DNA of 64,000 nucleotides from Capnocytophaga sp. oral taxon 878 (GTDB taxonomy: Bacteria > Bacteroidota > Bacteroidia > Flavobacteriales > Flavobacteriaceae): contig NZ_CP027229.1 in NCBI RefSeq assembly GCF_002999135.1, positions 2,579,501 through 2,643,500 on the forward strand, written 5' to 3'. A model generated the notes under the pieces. The model was not told the origin of the DNA and did no database searches. It saw only the letters and a program-made list of their open reading frames with translations. Position numbers and translations under genes: made by a program. The first letter of the stretch is position 1. The number at the start of each line of letters is the position of its first letter. Shown one piece after another: positions 24,111-33,565 of this stretch.

Positions 24111-27100
24111 ATGCGATCATTAAAAGAACAATGGGTTAAGTGTTGTACACTTTTTCTTTTGCTATTTACAATAATGGCTAAGGGGCAGGTAGTAAGTGTT
24201 CTTACTGAAAGCCCTGTACACATTGCTAACACTGCCGATTTTTCGGCAGGAGTAGTAACAATCACTTTGGATATGCCTACTGGCAAAACAAGTGGTGAGC
24301 TGGAGGTAACACTACCCGCTGGCATTGAATATGCTCAAGGGCTAACCGCTACCGGAGGTACTGTTACGTGGAAAGCGGGCTCGGCTCCTAATAAGCCAGT
24401 ATTTACAATTAGCTCGGGAGCTGGAGCTGTGGTAACTGTAAGTTTTAAGCGTAAGGTTACTAAGGCTGTTCTATCCAACCCCAGCTTTGGCGAAGGTTTT
24501 TTGGATACAGCCGTTTTAAAAATAGATGGTACAGCTACGCCAGCTAAGCAAAATGAAACAAAATACCAACTGCAACGCCCAACACTTGCGGTGCAATTTA
24601 CTGGAAGTCCTATTTCCGAAGATGTAGGAACCCATACCAGAACTTTTGACATTCGCAATACAGGTAATGGTACAGTAAAAGATGTGTATTTTTCCGTAGA
24701 TTACCCTGCTGATGTAACAGGAAATGGGTTTTGGTATAATAACACCAAACTCACATCAATGACTATTAATGGTAAGACTGTGTACAAGGTGCCTAATGTA
24801 CATTTAGCTAATAATGGATTTGTTACAATTACTGAGAATTATACCATAAAGAAGTGTACTGCTGGTAGAAAAAATACTTATCATGCTCATTGGGGTAAGG
24901 ATAATGAAATTTTTGAAACTACTTCAAACGCTAAAAATATAGATATTAAAACAGGTACGCCTTCTATAGAGTTAGATACAGATAGTAATAGCACTTATTT
25001 TGTTTGGAAACAAGGGCTTACTGGTAATACTTTGGGAACTTTCACCTTGAAATATAAAAACAATGGACCTGGAGCTAACCCTACTGCTTATAATATAACT
25101 CTTGATGTGGCAGAACGTTGGAATGAGCAGAGGTTTATTACTCATAAACCGGCCAATATTAGATTGGTATCAGCAGATGGTGCTACTGAGCTTCCTGTTC
25201 CAGCAGCTGCACTTAGCACTCCAAATGGACAGGATCGTAAGATTGTTATAGACTTTAGTAAAATTCCTGCTTTGAGTGCTACTGATGCTACTTATGGTAG
25301 TAAGGATTTTGGTTTTGCTGATGCCGATGGTGATGGTTTTAGAGGAGAACTTAAGAAAGATGCCTCATTTACTTTGCGTTTTGATTATGTACAGACCCAA
25401 CCTCTGAGCTGCTTGATGAATAGCTCTATTAAAGGCTTGAATATTTCTCCTGTTACTTTTATAAACGCTAAGAGTGTGTGTGGAGCAGCAGCACCTAGAA
25501 GAGATGCATTCATACATTCATATACTTTTACACGCTTGTTAAGTAGTGTAGGTGATGGATCAAAATTGCCTAACCAGTTGTTGCCTAATATTGAAACTTC
25601 AGGGTATCTTATGGCTACTTTTAACGTTTCAGGTTTTTATGCTAGTCAGCGCTTGAAAGGGCAAGCTAATAAGAATAGTGATAAGAGATATAAATATGAA
25701 ATAAAACTTCCTCCTGGAGTAGCTCTAAGAAATGTGAAATTCTATAAAGCTGATGCTTATGGAACTTCTAAAGAAGCGCCAATTAGTTTGAATAATGTAG
25801 CAGCAGGAGGTACCTTTAACTATACTACAACCGATGATAAATATGGTTATGTTACTTTTGATGTAGTATTAGAAAACTGTTCAGGCACAAGTATAAACTT
25901 AGATTACTCAGTTTTATATTTAGATAAGAATGAGGCAACTAATACTTATTCTGAAATACCTTTGGTTTGTGTAACAAATAAGCCAATTATTACAGTTTGT
26001 CCTTCTCCTTGTGGAGTGGATGGTCCAGAGATGTTAAGCACTAAGATTGAACGTGCTGATAACTCTTATGGATGGACTGATCACACTATGACTGCACGTG
26101 CACAACGCTCTCAAATATCAGAACTGCAACGCCAACGCGCTTTATACTTAGATGATATTGAAGTAATTTCTACAGGTAAGCAACTAAGAGTTACTACCAA
26201 CAACTTGTATTACTTTGCTTCATTTGCCAAAAACGCAAAGGTAACCCCTAAGTTTATCACTTTTAATACAGGTACACATTCGGTTACCCTACAGGCAAAC
26301 GCTGCAGGAGTGGTTGCTAAAACTACTGTAGGTGAAAGAGACTACTTCCTTTGGAATCTTACTTCTGCCTTGCCTCTAGTAGGTATTCCTGCCAATGGCA
26401 CTTTTACCACAGTAGCTACTTATCAGCTTACTAATGGAGAAGATAGATATACTGCTTCTCAAGATGTTGAATCAGGAGGAGAGAGCTTTTACTATCGTTT
26501 AAACAATCCTGCTACTGATACAACTAAAAATCCGCAAGGCTATCATACAGCACAATTACACTGCGGGGCTAATTTATATGCTACCTTCTATTTTGCAGGA
26601 TTATATTCAGCCGTAGCAACTAATGACTATGAGTTGTTTGGTTGTGAAATTAAAGATATTGGTAATTGGCAGGTGCATTCGGGACGTAGGTTTAATCCGG
26701 CAGGTAACTACTTTACCGATGAATTCCGTCCTGCTCGCCTTGTTAAAAAAGCGACATTCACTATACCTAGTACAGTAAATTATGTGAATAAATTTACTTA
26801 TATGTATAGGAAAAAATATCCTGATACAGAACAGATAGATATACCAATATCAAATCTTGTCTTAGAAAGTGATAATGGCACTTATAAAGTGTATAGTTAT
26901 ACCAATCCACCTAAAGGACAAGCAGGACACTTGCCTCCTGGTGAAATTTCTGTAGACAATGCTTATGATGGCCATTTCAGATTATATATGCAGGCTACTT
27001 GCAAAACAAAGGTTGTAAATAACTTAGCAAGTGCTAAGGCTGCAGCTATGGTAGTAAAATCAAAAGTAGATTATGAAGATTTCTATTACCATTACGCAGC

Positions 27101-30100
27101 ACGTGGCGGACAAAGAATTACTTCAGGTGAGATTCCAGACCACCAAACACCTTTGTACTTTAGAAATGTACCAAGCATAGATATTGCAGCAGAAACAGCT
27201 CTATCTGTAAAAGCTAGTAAGCGAGAGCAAATATTAGAGTTTAGACTATCTAATAATTCATTCTCCGATGCTCCTTACTCTTGGATCTCTATTCCAAATA
27301 TAGCAGGAGTAGATATACTTTCTTTATCTGAAATTAGTAATACTAAAGCACATGTATATACCTATACTGCTCAAAGTAGTATTTCGGGTGAACAAATGTT
27401 CTTTTTAAGTGATCAAGGAGCTAATAGTGGTACGATTGTTAAAAATACTAGTCGTTATTTCCGTGTAATTTATAGGATTACTAACTGTGAGGCACCTTTA
27501 CACCAACTAAAAGTGTATGCAGGTTGGAACTGTAATAGCAACCCTACAGCAGGTTATCAAAGTACTTGTAGTGATAAGAGTCTTACTTATGATATTACAG
27601 TAGCTAAAAGTAGAAAAGAAATAGAGCCTGCAGCAAGTAACCCAGGTCAAAATAGACCTGATAAGGTAGGTACTATTGCGATGTGTACAGCTACTCCTTA
27701 TAGTTATATTATCAACAGTGCTAGTGAGGGAGATATCTACGATGCAAAGTTGGTAGTAACTCAAGGTGCGGGTATTAGCTTTAGTGAAGTAGAGGTGGAG
27801 TATCCTCTTAATAGTGGTCATAAATATTATGAAAATACAGGAACTAAACGCTTAGTACATACCACTGTAGGTGATGTTCATACTTTTGATATTAGTAGTA
27901 TATTGCCAGGAGGTAGCTTGCCAGGATCAATATCAGAACCTACAACCGCTGAAAATCGTAAATTCAAACTTACTTTTAAAGTAACTCCTGATTGTGATTT
28001 TACAGCTGGTTCTTCATTCGATATAGACATTGAAGGTAATAACCTTTGTGGCAAACCAGCTGCAGGTGATAAAACACGTGCTATTATAGCAGGTATTAAT
28101 GGCGTAACTATTAATAATTACGACATAAAACTTGATGACCTAACTTATGTGAATGGTAATGGATCTGCTTGTGATGGAGGTGTTACCTATCGCACTCGTG
28201 TAACAGTAAACGCTGGTAATCCTGCCTTTGAAATTGGCGACAATGCCCGCTTGCGTTTCCGTATCCCTAAAGGATATGAATTTGTATCAGGTGAGATGCA
28301 TTCACGTAATCCAGGTGCTTCTTGGGCTAATCCTACTCATATTGCCTCAGAAGATAAAAACGTACGCAATGAAAGAGAAATTTCAGTAACTGTACCTAAA
28401 GGAATGAAGAATGGTCATACTTTTGAGTATAATGTTACTATCAGACAAAAAGATAATGCAACTATAGATTGTGCTACTCCTAAAGAACTTAGTGCCTTCA
28501 CAACAGATACAGTTACAGGAGTTACTTGTGCAACGGCACAAGGAGGCAAATGTGGTACTTTCACAGTGAACTCATCACCTCGTCGTTCTATTGTAATTAA
28601 AAATGAGCGTCCATCGTTGTCATTTAGCAATGTAGCTGTAAGTTCTAAGGCTGAAAACAACAAAGAGAAAATTACTGTAACATACAAAATCACTAATGGG
28701 GCTACAGCATCAGCTACACTTAATGCTCGCCCTGTAGTAACAAGTTTGTACTATGACGCTAATAACAATGGTGATATAGATGTTAGTGATACTAAGCTTG
28801 CAACTTACACTAGTACAGAGACTTTAGCTAAAGGAGCTACTTCAGTGGAAAGAAGTATTACCCATTTAGTAGATGCTGATAAAGTATGTAGATTGTTATT
28901 AGCACTTAAAAATGAAGATAATGTATGCCTTTGTGGTGATGTAGTAAGTGCTTTGCCTGCACCTGCTACTATTGAAGGACTTACTCAAAGTTTTACAACT
29001 TGTGCAACTAGCAGTATTACCCTTGCTTATCCAGCTGCTGCTGCTACCTATACTGGTTATACTTGGAGTGCTATAAGTCCAGCTGATGCCTTAGGATATT
29101 TATCTGCAAATAATATAGCAACACCTACATTTACTTATAGGGGAGCTCCAGTTACTACACCTCTTATAGTTACTTATAAACTAACTGTGAAACGTATAGG
29201 AGGATGTGAATCATCACAAACAGTAACAGTACAAGTAAGTCCTCAAGGAATAAACTTAACAGCTCCAGCACCTTTGGTAGTGAATTGCAAAAATGCTACG
29301 GCAAGCATTACTCAGTGGTTAGCTTCAGCTTCAGCTGCCGATACTTGTGGAAATGCTGCAAGTGTTACTCATAATTATGATACTGTAAAACCTGCTGACC
29401 TTTGCAATAACAGTGGTATTGTAACTGTAACCTTTGTAGGAAAAGATGCTTTGGGTAACACAGCAACTCAAACACGTACCATTACTTTGGTAAATATAAA
29501 TGCAGTAAATGATACATTTACTGTTACTCACGGATTAGTAGCAACCACTACTACCGACAGTGTTCTTAATAATGATAAAGTAGGCACCCAAACAGCTACT
29601 GCTGCTACTGTAAGTATGACAGTAACTACCCCAGCTGTAGGAGCAGCAGGTAGTGCAACACCTACCCTAAATGCCGATGGTACTGTTACTGTTCCAGCAG
29701 GAACTAAATCGGGTACTTATTATATTGGATATAGAATTTGCAACACTGTTGTAAGTGTATCAGTTTGTGATACAGCTACAGCTACTATTGTAGTAGGTAC
29801 GCCATCTATCACAGCTAATCCTGACACCTTTACTATTACCACAGGAACCAGCACCAAATCGGTACTTGATAATGATAAGCTAGGTACAGCAACTACAACT
29901 ACTAGTACCGTAAATGTATCGGTAGTTACAGGCGCAACCCCTAAACAATCAGGTACTAGCACTCCTACATTGGATAGTGATGGTAAAGTAACCGTTCCTA
30001 ACAATACGCCAGCAGGTACTTACACTATAGTATACCAAATCTGTGATAAGCTAAATAGCGGAAATTGTACAACAAGTACAGCAACTATTGTAGTAGGAAC

Positions 30101-33100
30101 ACTATCTATCACAGCTAATCCAGATACCTTTACTATTACCACAGGAACAAGCACCAAGTCGGTACTTGATAATGATAAGATAGGTACAGCAACTACAACT
30201 ACTAGTACCGTAAATGTATCGGTAGTTACGGGAGCAACCCCTAAACAAGCGGGTACTAACACACCTACTTTGGATAGCGATGGTAAAGTAACCGTTCCTA
30301 ACAATACGCCAGCAGGTACTTACACTATAGTATATCAAATCTGTGATAAGTTAAATACAGGAAACTGTGCAACAAGTACAGCAACTATTGTAGTAGGAAC
30401 ACCATCTATTACAGCTAATCCAGATACCTTTACTATTACCACAGGAACAAGCACCAAGTCGGTACTTGATAATGACAAGATAGGTACAGCAACTACAACT
30501 ACTAGTACTGTAAATGTATCGGTAGTTACAGGTGCAACCCCTAAACAATCAGGTACTAGTACCCCTACTTTGGATAGTGATGGTAAAGTAACCGTTCCTA
30601 ACAATACACCAGCAGGTACTTATACTATAGTATACCAAATCTGTGATAAGCTAAACACAGGAAACTGTACAACAAGTACAGCTACTATTGTAGTAGGTAC
30701 GCCATCTATTACAGCTAATCCAGATACCTTTACTATTACCACAGGAACTAGCACCAAATCGGTACTTGATAATGATAAGTTAGGTACAGCAACTACAACT
30801 ACTAGTACCGTAAATGTATCGGTAGTTACGGGAGCAACCCCTAAACAAGCGGGTACTAACACACCTACTTTGGATAGCGATGGTAAAGTAACCGTTCCTA
30901 ACAATACGCCAGCAGGTACTTACACTATAGTATATCAAATCTGTGATAAGTTAAATACAGGAAACTGTGCAACAAGTACAGCAACTATTGTAGTAGGAAC
31001 ACCATCTATTACAGCTAATCCTGATACCTTTACTATTACCACAGGAACCAGCACCAAGTCGGTACTTGATAATGATAAGTTAGGTACAGCAACTACAACT
31101 ACTAGTACCGTAAATGTATCGGTAGTTACGGGAGCAACCCCTAAACAATCAGGTACTAGTACCCCTACTTTGGATAGCGATGGTAAAGTAACTGTTCCTA
31201 ACAATACACCAGCAGGTACTTACACTATAGTATATCAAATCTGTGATAAGCTAAATAGCGGAAACTGTACAACAAGTACAGCTACTATTGTAGTACCAGC
31301 TCAACCTACAGTAACCCCAACTATAACAACAATAGGAGATGAATATACTGTAACAGGTACTGTTACTACGCCAGTGACTGTAGGTAATATACTTACTAAT
31401 GATACCATAGGTAGTCAGACAGCTACAGTGGCTAGTGTAACAATCCACACTGCGACACCAACAAGTGCTACGACCCCTCGTATCGACCCAGTGAGTGGAG
31501 ATGTGATAGTTCCGACAGGTACACCAAGTGGTACATACACTATGACTTACTACTTGTGTGAAACTGCAAACAGTAGCAACTGCAGTAGCGCAACAACTGT
31601 AACAGTAACCGTGGTAGGAGTGACAACCCCAACAGCTACACCGACTATTACAACAATAGGAGATGAATATACTGTAACAGGTACTGTTACTACGCCAGTA
31701 ACCGTAGGTAATATACTTACTAATGATACCATAGGTAGTCAGACAGCTACAGTGGCTAGTGTAACAATCCACACTGCGACACCAACAAGTACTACGACCC
31801 CTCGTATCGACCCAGTGAGTGGAGATGTGATAGTTCCGACAGGTACGCCAAGTGGTACATACACTATGACTTACTACTTGTGTGAAACAGCAAATAGCAG
31901 TAACTGCAGTAGCGCAACAACTGTAACAGTAACCGTGGTAGGAGTGACAACACCAACTGCTACCCCAACTATTACAACAATAGGAGATGAATATACTGTA
32001 ACAGGTACTGTTACTACGCCAGTGACTGTAGGTAATATACTTACCAATGACACCATAGGAAGTCAAAGTGCAACCGTAGCGAGTGTTGCTATTCATACAG
32101 CTACGCCTACTACCCCTACTGAGCCATACATCAACCCAGTGAGTGGAGATGTGATAGTTCCGACAGGTACGCCAAGTGGTACGTATACTATGACTTACTA
32201 CTTGTGTGAAACGGCAAACAGCAGTAACTGCAGTAGTGCAACAACTGTAACAGTAACCGTGGTAGGAGTGACAACCCCAACAGCTACACCGACTATTACA
32301 ACAATAGGAGATGAATATACTGTAACAGGTACTGTTACTACACCGGTAACCGTAGGTAATATACTTACTAATGATACCATAGGTAGTCAGACAGCTACAG
32401 TGGCTAGTGTAACAATCCACACTGCCACACCAACAAGTGCTACAACCCCTCGTATCGACCCAGTGAGTGGAGATGTGATAGTTCCGACAGGTACACCAAG
32501 TGGTACATATACTATGACTTACTACTTGTGTGAAACGGCAAACAGCAGTAACTGCAGTAGCGCAACAACTGTAACAGTAACCGTGGTAGGAGTACCAGCG
32601 GCAGCACCTATTGCAGTTGATGATAGAGTAACAACTCCGCTTAATACACCGGTAACTATTAACGTACTAAGTAATGATACCCCTCAAGGAGCAACGCCTA
32701 ACATTACTACAGCCCCAGCTAATGGTACAGCGGTAGTGAATGGAGATGGTACAGTGGAATACAGACCTAATAACAATTTTGCAGGAATAGATACCTTTGC
32801 GTATGAGCTTTGTACCGCAGGAGGTTGTGCTACAGCTACAGTAACTATTCAGGTTATTAAGAAACTTGTAATCTACAATGGAGTATCGGTGGGAGGTAAT
32901 CCTGAAAATGATCACTTCCATATTGCGGGAATAGAGAACTACCCTAACAATGTGGTACGCATCTATAACCGTTGGGGAGTGAAAGTATGGGAGGCTGAAC
33001 ACTATGATAACGTTCGTACAGTATTTAAAGGTATCTCGAACGGACGTGTAACTATAGAAGCTCCTGAAACATTACCTCAGGGTACTTATTACTATGTAAT

Positions 33101-33167
33101 AGAGTATACAAATGAGAATAATGAAAGACAAAATGAAGTAGGCTGGTTATACCTTAAAAAGAACTAG
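24111..33167 (+). CDS. Giant repetitive cell-surface protein, T9SS substrate with gliding-motility-type C-terminus
   Basis: 3018 residues from ATG 24111 (an in-frame TTG at 24102 is less likely). A signal peptide (about 1-26, ending MAKGQ) is followed by about 1700 residues of beta-rich, DUF11-like adhesin domains containing paired Cys. Then come a PKD-like and an HYR-like region (about 1640-1800), one degenerate and five near-identical 100-residue repeats, four 108-residue repeats and one Big/cadherin-like domain (NVLSNDTPQGATPNITTAP). The last about 90 residues (YNRWGVKVWEAEHY, GTYYYVIEY) form the gliding-motility-associated, type B T9SS sorting domain known from SprB. It is probably exported by T9SS and displayed on the surface as an adhesin, possibly for gliding. 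Monocistronic, with strong promoter and terminator. Confidence 0.88.
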   Translation: MRSLKEQWVKCCTLFLLLFTIMAKGQVVSVLTESPVHIANTADFSAGVVTITLDMPTGKTSGELEVTLPAGIEYAQGLTATGGTVTWKAGSAPNKPVFTISSGAGAVVTVSFKRKVTKAVLSNPSFGEGFLDTAVLKIDGTATPAKQNETKYQLQRPTLAVQFTGSPISEDVGTHTRTFDIRNTGNGTVKDVYFSVDYPADVTGNGFWYNNTKLTSMTINGKTVYKVPNVHLANNGFVTITENYTIKKCTAGRKNTYHAHWGKDNEIFETTSNAKNIDIKTGTPSIELDTDSNSTYFVWKQGLTGNTLGTFTLKYKNNGPGANPTAYNITLDVAERWNEQRFITHKPANIRLVSADGATELPVPAAALSTPNGQDRKIVIDFSKIPALSATDATYGSKDFGFADADGDGFRGELKKDASFTLRFDYVQTQPLSCLMNSSIKGLNISPVTFINAKSVCGAAAPRRDAFIHSYTFTRLLSSVGDGSKLPNQLLPNIETSGYLMATFNVSGFYASQRLKGQANKNSDKRYKYEIKLPPGVALRNVKFYKADAYGTSKEAPISLNNVAAGGTFNYTTTDDKYGYVTFDVVLENCSGTSINLDYSVLYLDKNEATNTYSEIPLVCVTNKPIITVCPSPCGVDGPEMLSTKIERADNSYGWTDHTMTARAQRSQISELQRQRALYLDDIEVISTGKQLRVTTNNLYYFASFAKNAKVTPKFITFNTGTHSVTLQANAAGVVAKTTVGERDYFLWNLTSALPLVGIPANGTFTTVATYQLTNGEDRYTASQDVESGGESFYYRLNNPATDTTKNPQGYHTAQLHCGANLYATFYFAGLYSAVATNDYELFGCEIKDIGNWQVHSGRRFNPAGNYFTDEFRPARLVKKATFTIPSTVNYVNKFTYMYRKKYPDTEQIDIPISNLVLESDNGTYKVYSYTNPPKGQAGHLPPGEISVDNAYDGHFRLYMQATCKTKVVNNLASAKAAAMVVKSKVDYEDFYYHYAARGGQRITSGEIPDHQTPLYFRNVPSIDIAAETALSVKASKREQILEFRLSNNSFSDAPYSWISIPNIAGVDILSLSEISNTKAHVYTYTAQSSISGEQMFFLSDQGANSGTIVKNTSRYFRVIYRITNCEAPLHQLKVYAGWNCNSNPTAGYQSTCSDKSLTYDITVAKSRKEIEPAASNPGQNRPDKVGTIAMCTATPYSYIINSASEGDIYDAKLVVTQGAGISFSEVEVEYPLNSGHKYYENTGTKRLVHTTVGDVHTFDISSILPGGSLPGSISEPTTAENRKFKLTFKVTPDCDFTAGSSFDIDIEGNNLCGKPAAGDKTRAIIAGINGVTINNYDIKLDDLTYVNGNGSACDGGVTYRTRVTVNAGNPAFEIGDNARLRFRIPKGYEFVSGEMHSRNPGASWANPTHIASEDKNVRNEREISVTVPKGMKNGHTFEYNVTIRQKDNATIDCATPKELSAFTTDTVTGVTCATAQGGKCGTFTVNSSPRRSIVIKNERPSLSFSNVAVSSKAENNKEKITVTYKITNGATASATLNARPVVTSLYYDANNNGDIDVSDTKLATYTSTETLAKGATSVERSITHLVDADKVCRLLLALKNEDNVCLCGDVVSALPAPATIEGLTQSFTTCATSSITLAYPAAAATYTGYTWSAISPADALGYLSANNIATPTFTYRGAPVTTPLIVTYKLTVKRIGGCESSQTVTVQVSPQGINLTAPAPLVVNCKNATASITQWLASASAADTCGNAASVTHNYDTVKPADLCNNSGIVTVTFVGKDALGNTATQTRTITLVNINAVNDTFTVTHGLVATTTTDSVLNNDKVGTQTATAATVSMTVTTPAVGAAGSATPTLNADGTVTVPAGTKSGTYYIGYRICNTVVSVSVCDTATATIVVGTPSITANPDTFTITTGTSTKSVLDNDKLGTATTTTSTVNVSVVTGATPKQSGTSTPTLDSDGKVTVPNNTPAGTYTIVYQICDKLNSGNCTTSTATIVVGTLSITANPDTFTITTGTSTKSVLDNDKIGTATTTTSTVNVSVVTGATPKQAGTNTPTLDSDGKVTVPNNTPAGTYTIVYQICDKLNTGNCATSTATIVVGTPSITANPDTFTITTGTSTKSVLDNDKIGTATTTTSTVNVSVVTGATPKQSGTSTPTLDSDGKVTVPNNTPAGTYTIVYQICDKLNTGNCTTSTATIVVGTPSITANPDTFTITTGTSTKSVLDNDKLGTATTTTSTVNVSVVTGATPKQAGTNTPTLDSDGKVTVPNNTPAGTYTIVYQICDKLNTGNCATSTATIVVGTPSITANPDTFTITTGTSTKSVLDNDKLGTATTTTSTVNVSVVTGATPKQSGTSTPTLDSDGKVTVPNNTPAGTYTIVYQICDKLNSGNCTTSTATIVVPAQPTVTPTITTIGDEYTVTGTVTTPVTVGNILTNDTIGSQTATVASVTIHTATPTSATTPRIDPVSGDVIVPTGTPSGTYTMTYYLCETANSSNCSSATTVTVTVVGVTTPTATPTITTIGDEYTVTGTVTTPVTVGNILTNDTIGSQTATVASVTIHTATPTSTTTPRIDPVSGDVIVPTGTPSGTYTMTYYLCETANSSNCSSATTVTVTVVGVTTPTATPTITTIGDEYTVTGTVTTPVTVGNILTNDTIGSQSATVASVAIHTATPTTPTEPYINPVSGDVIVPTGTPSGTYTMTYYLCETANSSNCSSATTVTVTVVGVTTPTATPTITTIGDEYTVTGTVTTPVTVGNILTNDTIGSQTATVASVTIHTATPTSATTPRIDPVSGDVIVPTGTPSGTYTMTYYLCETANSSNCSSATTVTVTVVGVPAAAPIAVDDRVTTPLNTPVTINVLSNDTPQGATPNITTAPANGTAVVNGDGTVEYRPNNNFAGIDTFAYELCTAGGCATATVTIQVIKKLVIYNGVSVGGNPENDHFHIAGIENYPNNVVRIYNRWGVKVWEAEHYDNVRTVFKGISNGRVTIEAPETLPQGTYYYVIEYTNENNERQNEVGWLYLKKN
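29802..31296 (+). repeat. Five tandem 300-bp repeats in the adhesin gene
   Basis: Units begin at 29802, 30102, 30402, 30702 and 31002 and each encodes 100 residues (NPDTFTITTGTSTKSVLDND start). Units 1, 3 and 5 carry KQSGTSTPT and units 2 and 4 carry KQAGTNTPT, so a 600-bp dimer was duplicated after the first unit duplication. A degenerate unit lies just upstream (about 29502-29801). Confidence 0.92.
31317..32594 (+). repeat. Four tandem 324-bp repeats in the adhesin gene
   Basis: Units start at 31317, 31641, 31965 and 32289 and encode 108 residues each (PTITTIGDEYTVTGTVTTPV start). Units 1, 2 and 4 are nearly identical; unit 3 has a diverged centre (SVAIHTATPTTPTEPYINP). Confidence 0.92.
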
Positions 33168-33197
33168 TATTATCAGGCGCTTATTGTAATAAAACTG

Positions 33198-33228
33198 AAA
33201 AGCCCCTCGCAGAATGCGAGGGGCTTTT
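33198..33228. terminator. Intrinsic terminator after the adhesin gene (family copy 2)
   Basis: AAAAGCCCCTCGCA / TGCGAGGGGCTTTT with loop GAA, followed by a T-run. It works for the adhesin gene on the plus strand. Confidence 0.9.
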
Positions 33229-33250
33229 TTTGTGTTGTAATTTTAGTTGA

Positions 33251-33402
33251 ATAGGGGTGAGATACTTGTTTGCTTCTTTAATTTGGTAATTCTGTTTGCG
33301 ATAAAAGCAACAGCACTATCGCTGGTGAGATAGCAGGTGCTGCCAAAGCTATTCATAGTAATAATGGGGTGCTGTAAGACTTGGTGTGTACTTATCAAAA
33401 TT
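33251..33402 (-). pseudogene. Decayed duplicate of the symporter 3' end
   Basis: The minus-strand translation reads SFGSTCYLTSDSAVAFIANR, matching SFGTACNVTGDGAVALIVNR at the C-terminus of the symporter at 33566-34729. Further upstream the frame is interrupted by a stop. Together with the adjacent terminator it is a roughly 220-base, partly degenerate copy lying 297 bp from the original. Confidence 0.7.
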
Positions 33403-33494
33403 AAGTTTCTTCAAAATTAAGCTTTATCAAAGCTAAATATGGAAATAAGTATGTTTAAAACAGTTATAAAATGCTACCACTTGTAATAAAATAG

Positions 33495-33525
33495 AAAAGC
33501 CCCTCGCAGAATGCGAGGGGCTTTT
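33495..33525. terminator. Intrinsic terminator of the symporter gene (family copy 3)
   Basis: The same 14-bp stem with loop GAA as at 33198-33228. The left A-run gives a T-run on the minus strand, so it can end the symporter transcript at 33566. Confidence 0.88.
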
Positions 33526-33565
33526 TGTATTGTGATTTTTCTGAATTAATTTAAGATACTTTTGT

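Noticed and set aside
31251..32420. A 389-codon open frame antisense to the adhesin repeats
   Set aside because: It exists only because the 324-bp repeat is free of stops in that frame; the product (runs of Cys, Tyr, Ser, Thr) is a mirror of the repeat and has no start context.
29802..32594. Possible CRISPR array because of regular repeats
   Set aside because: The units are 300 and 324 bp, contiguous, without spacers and fully coding.
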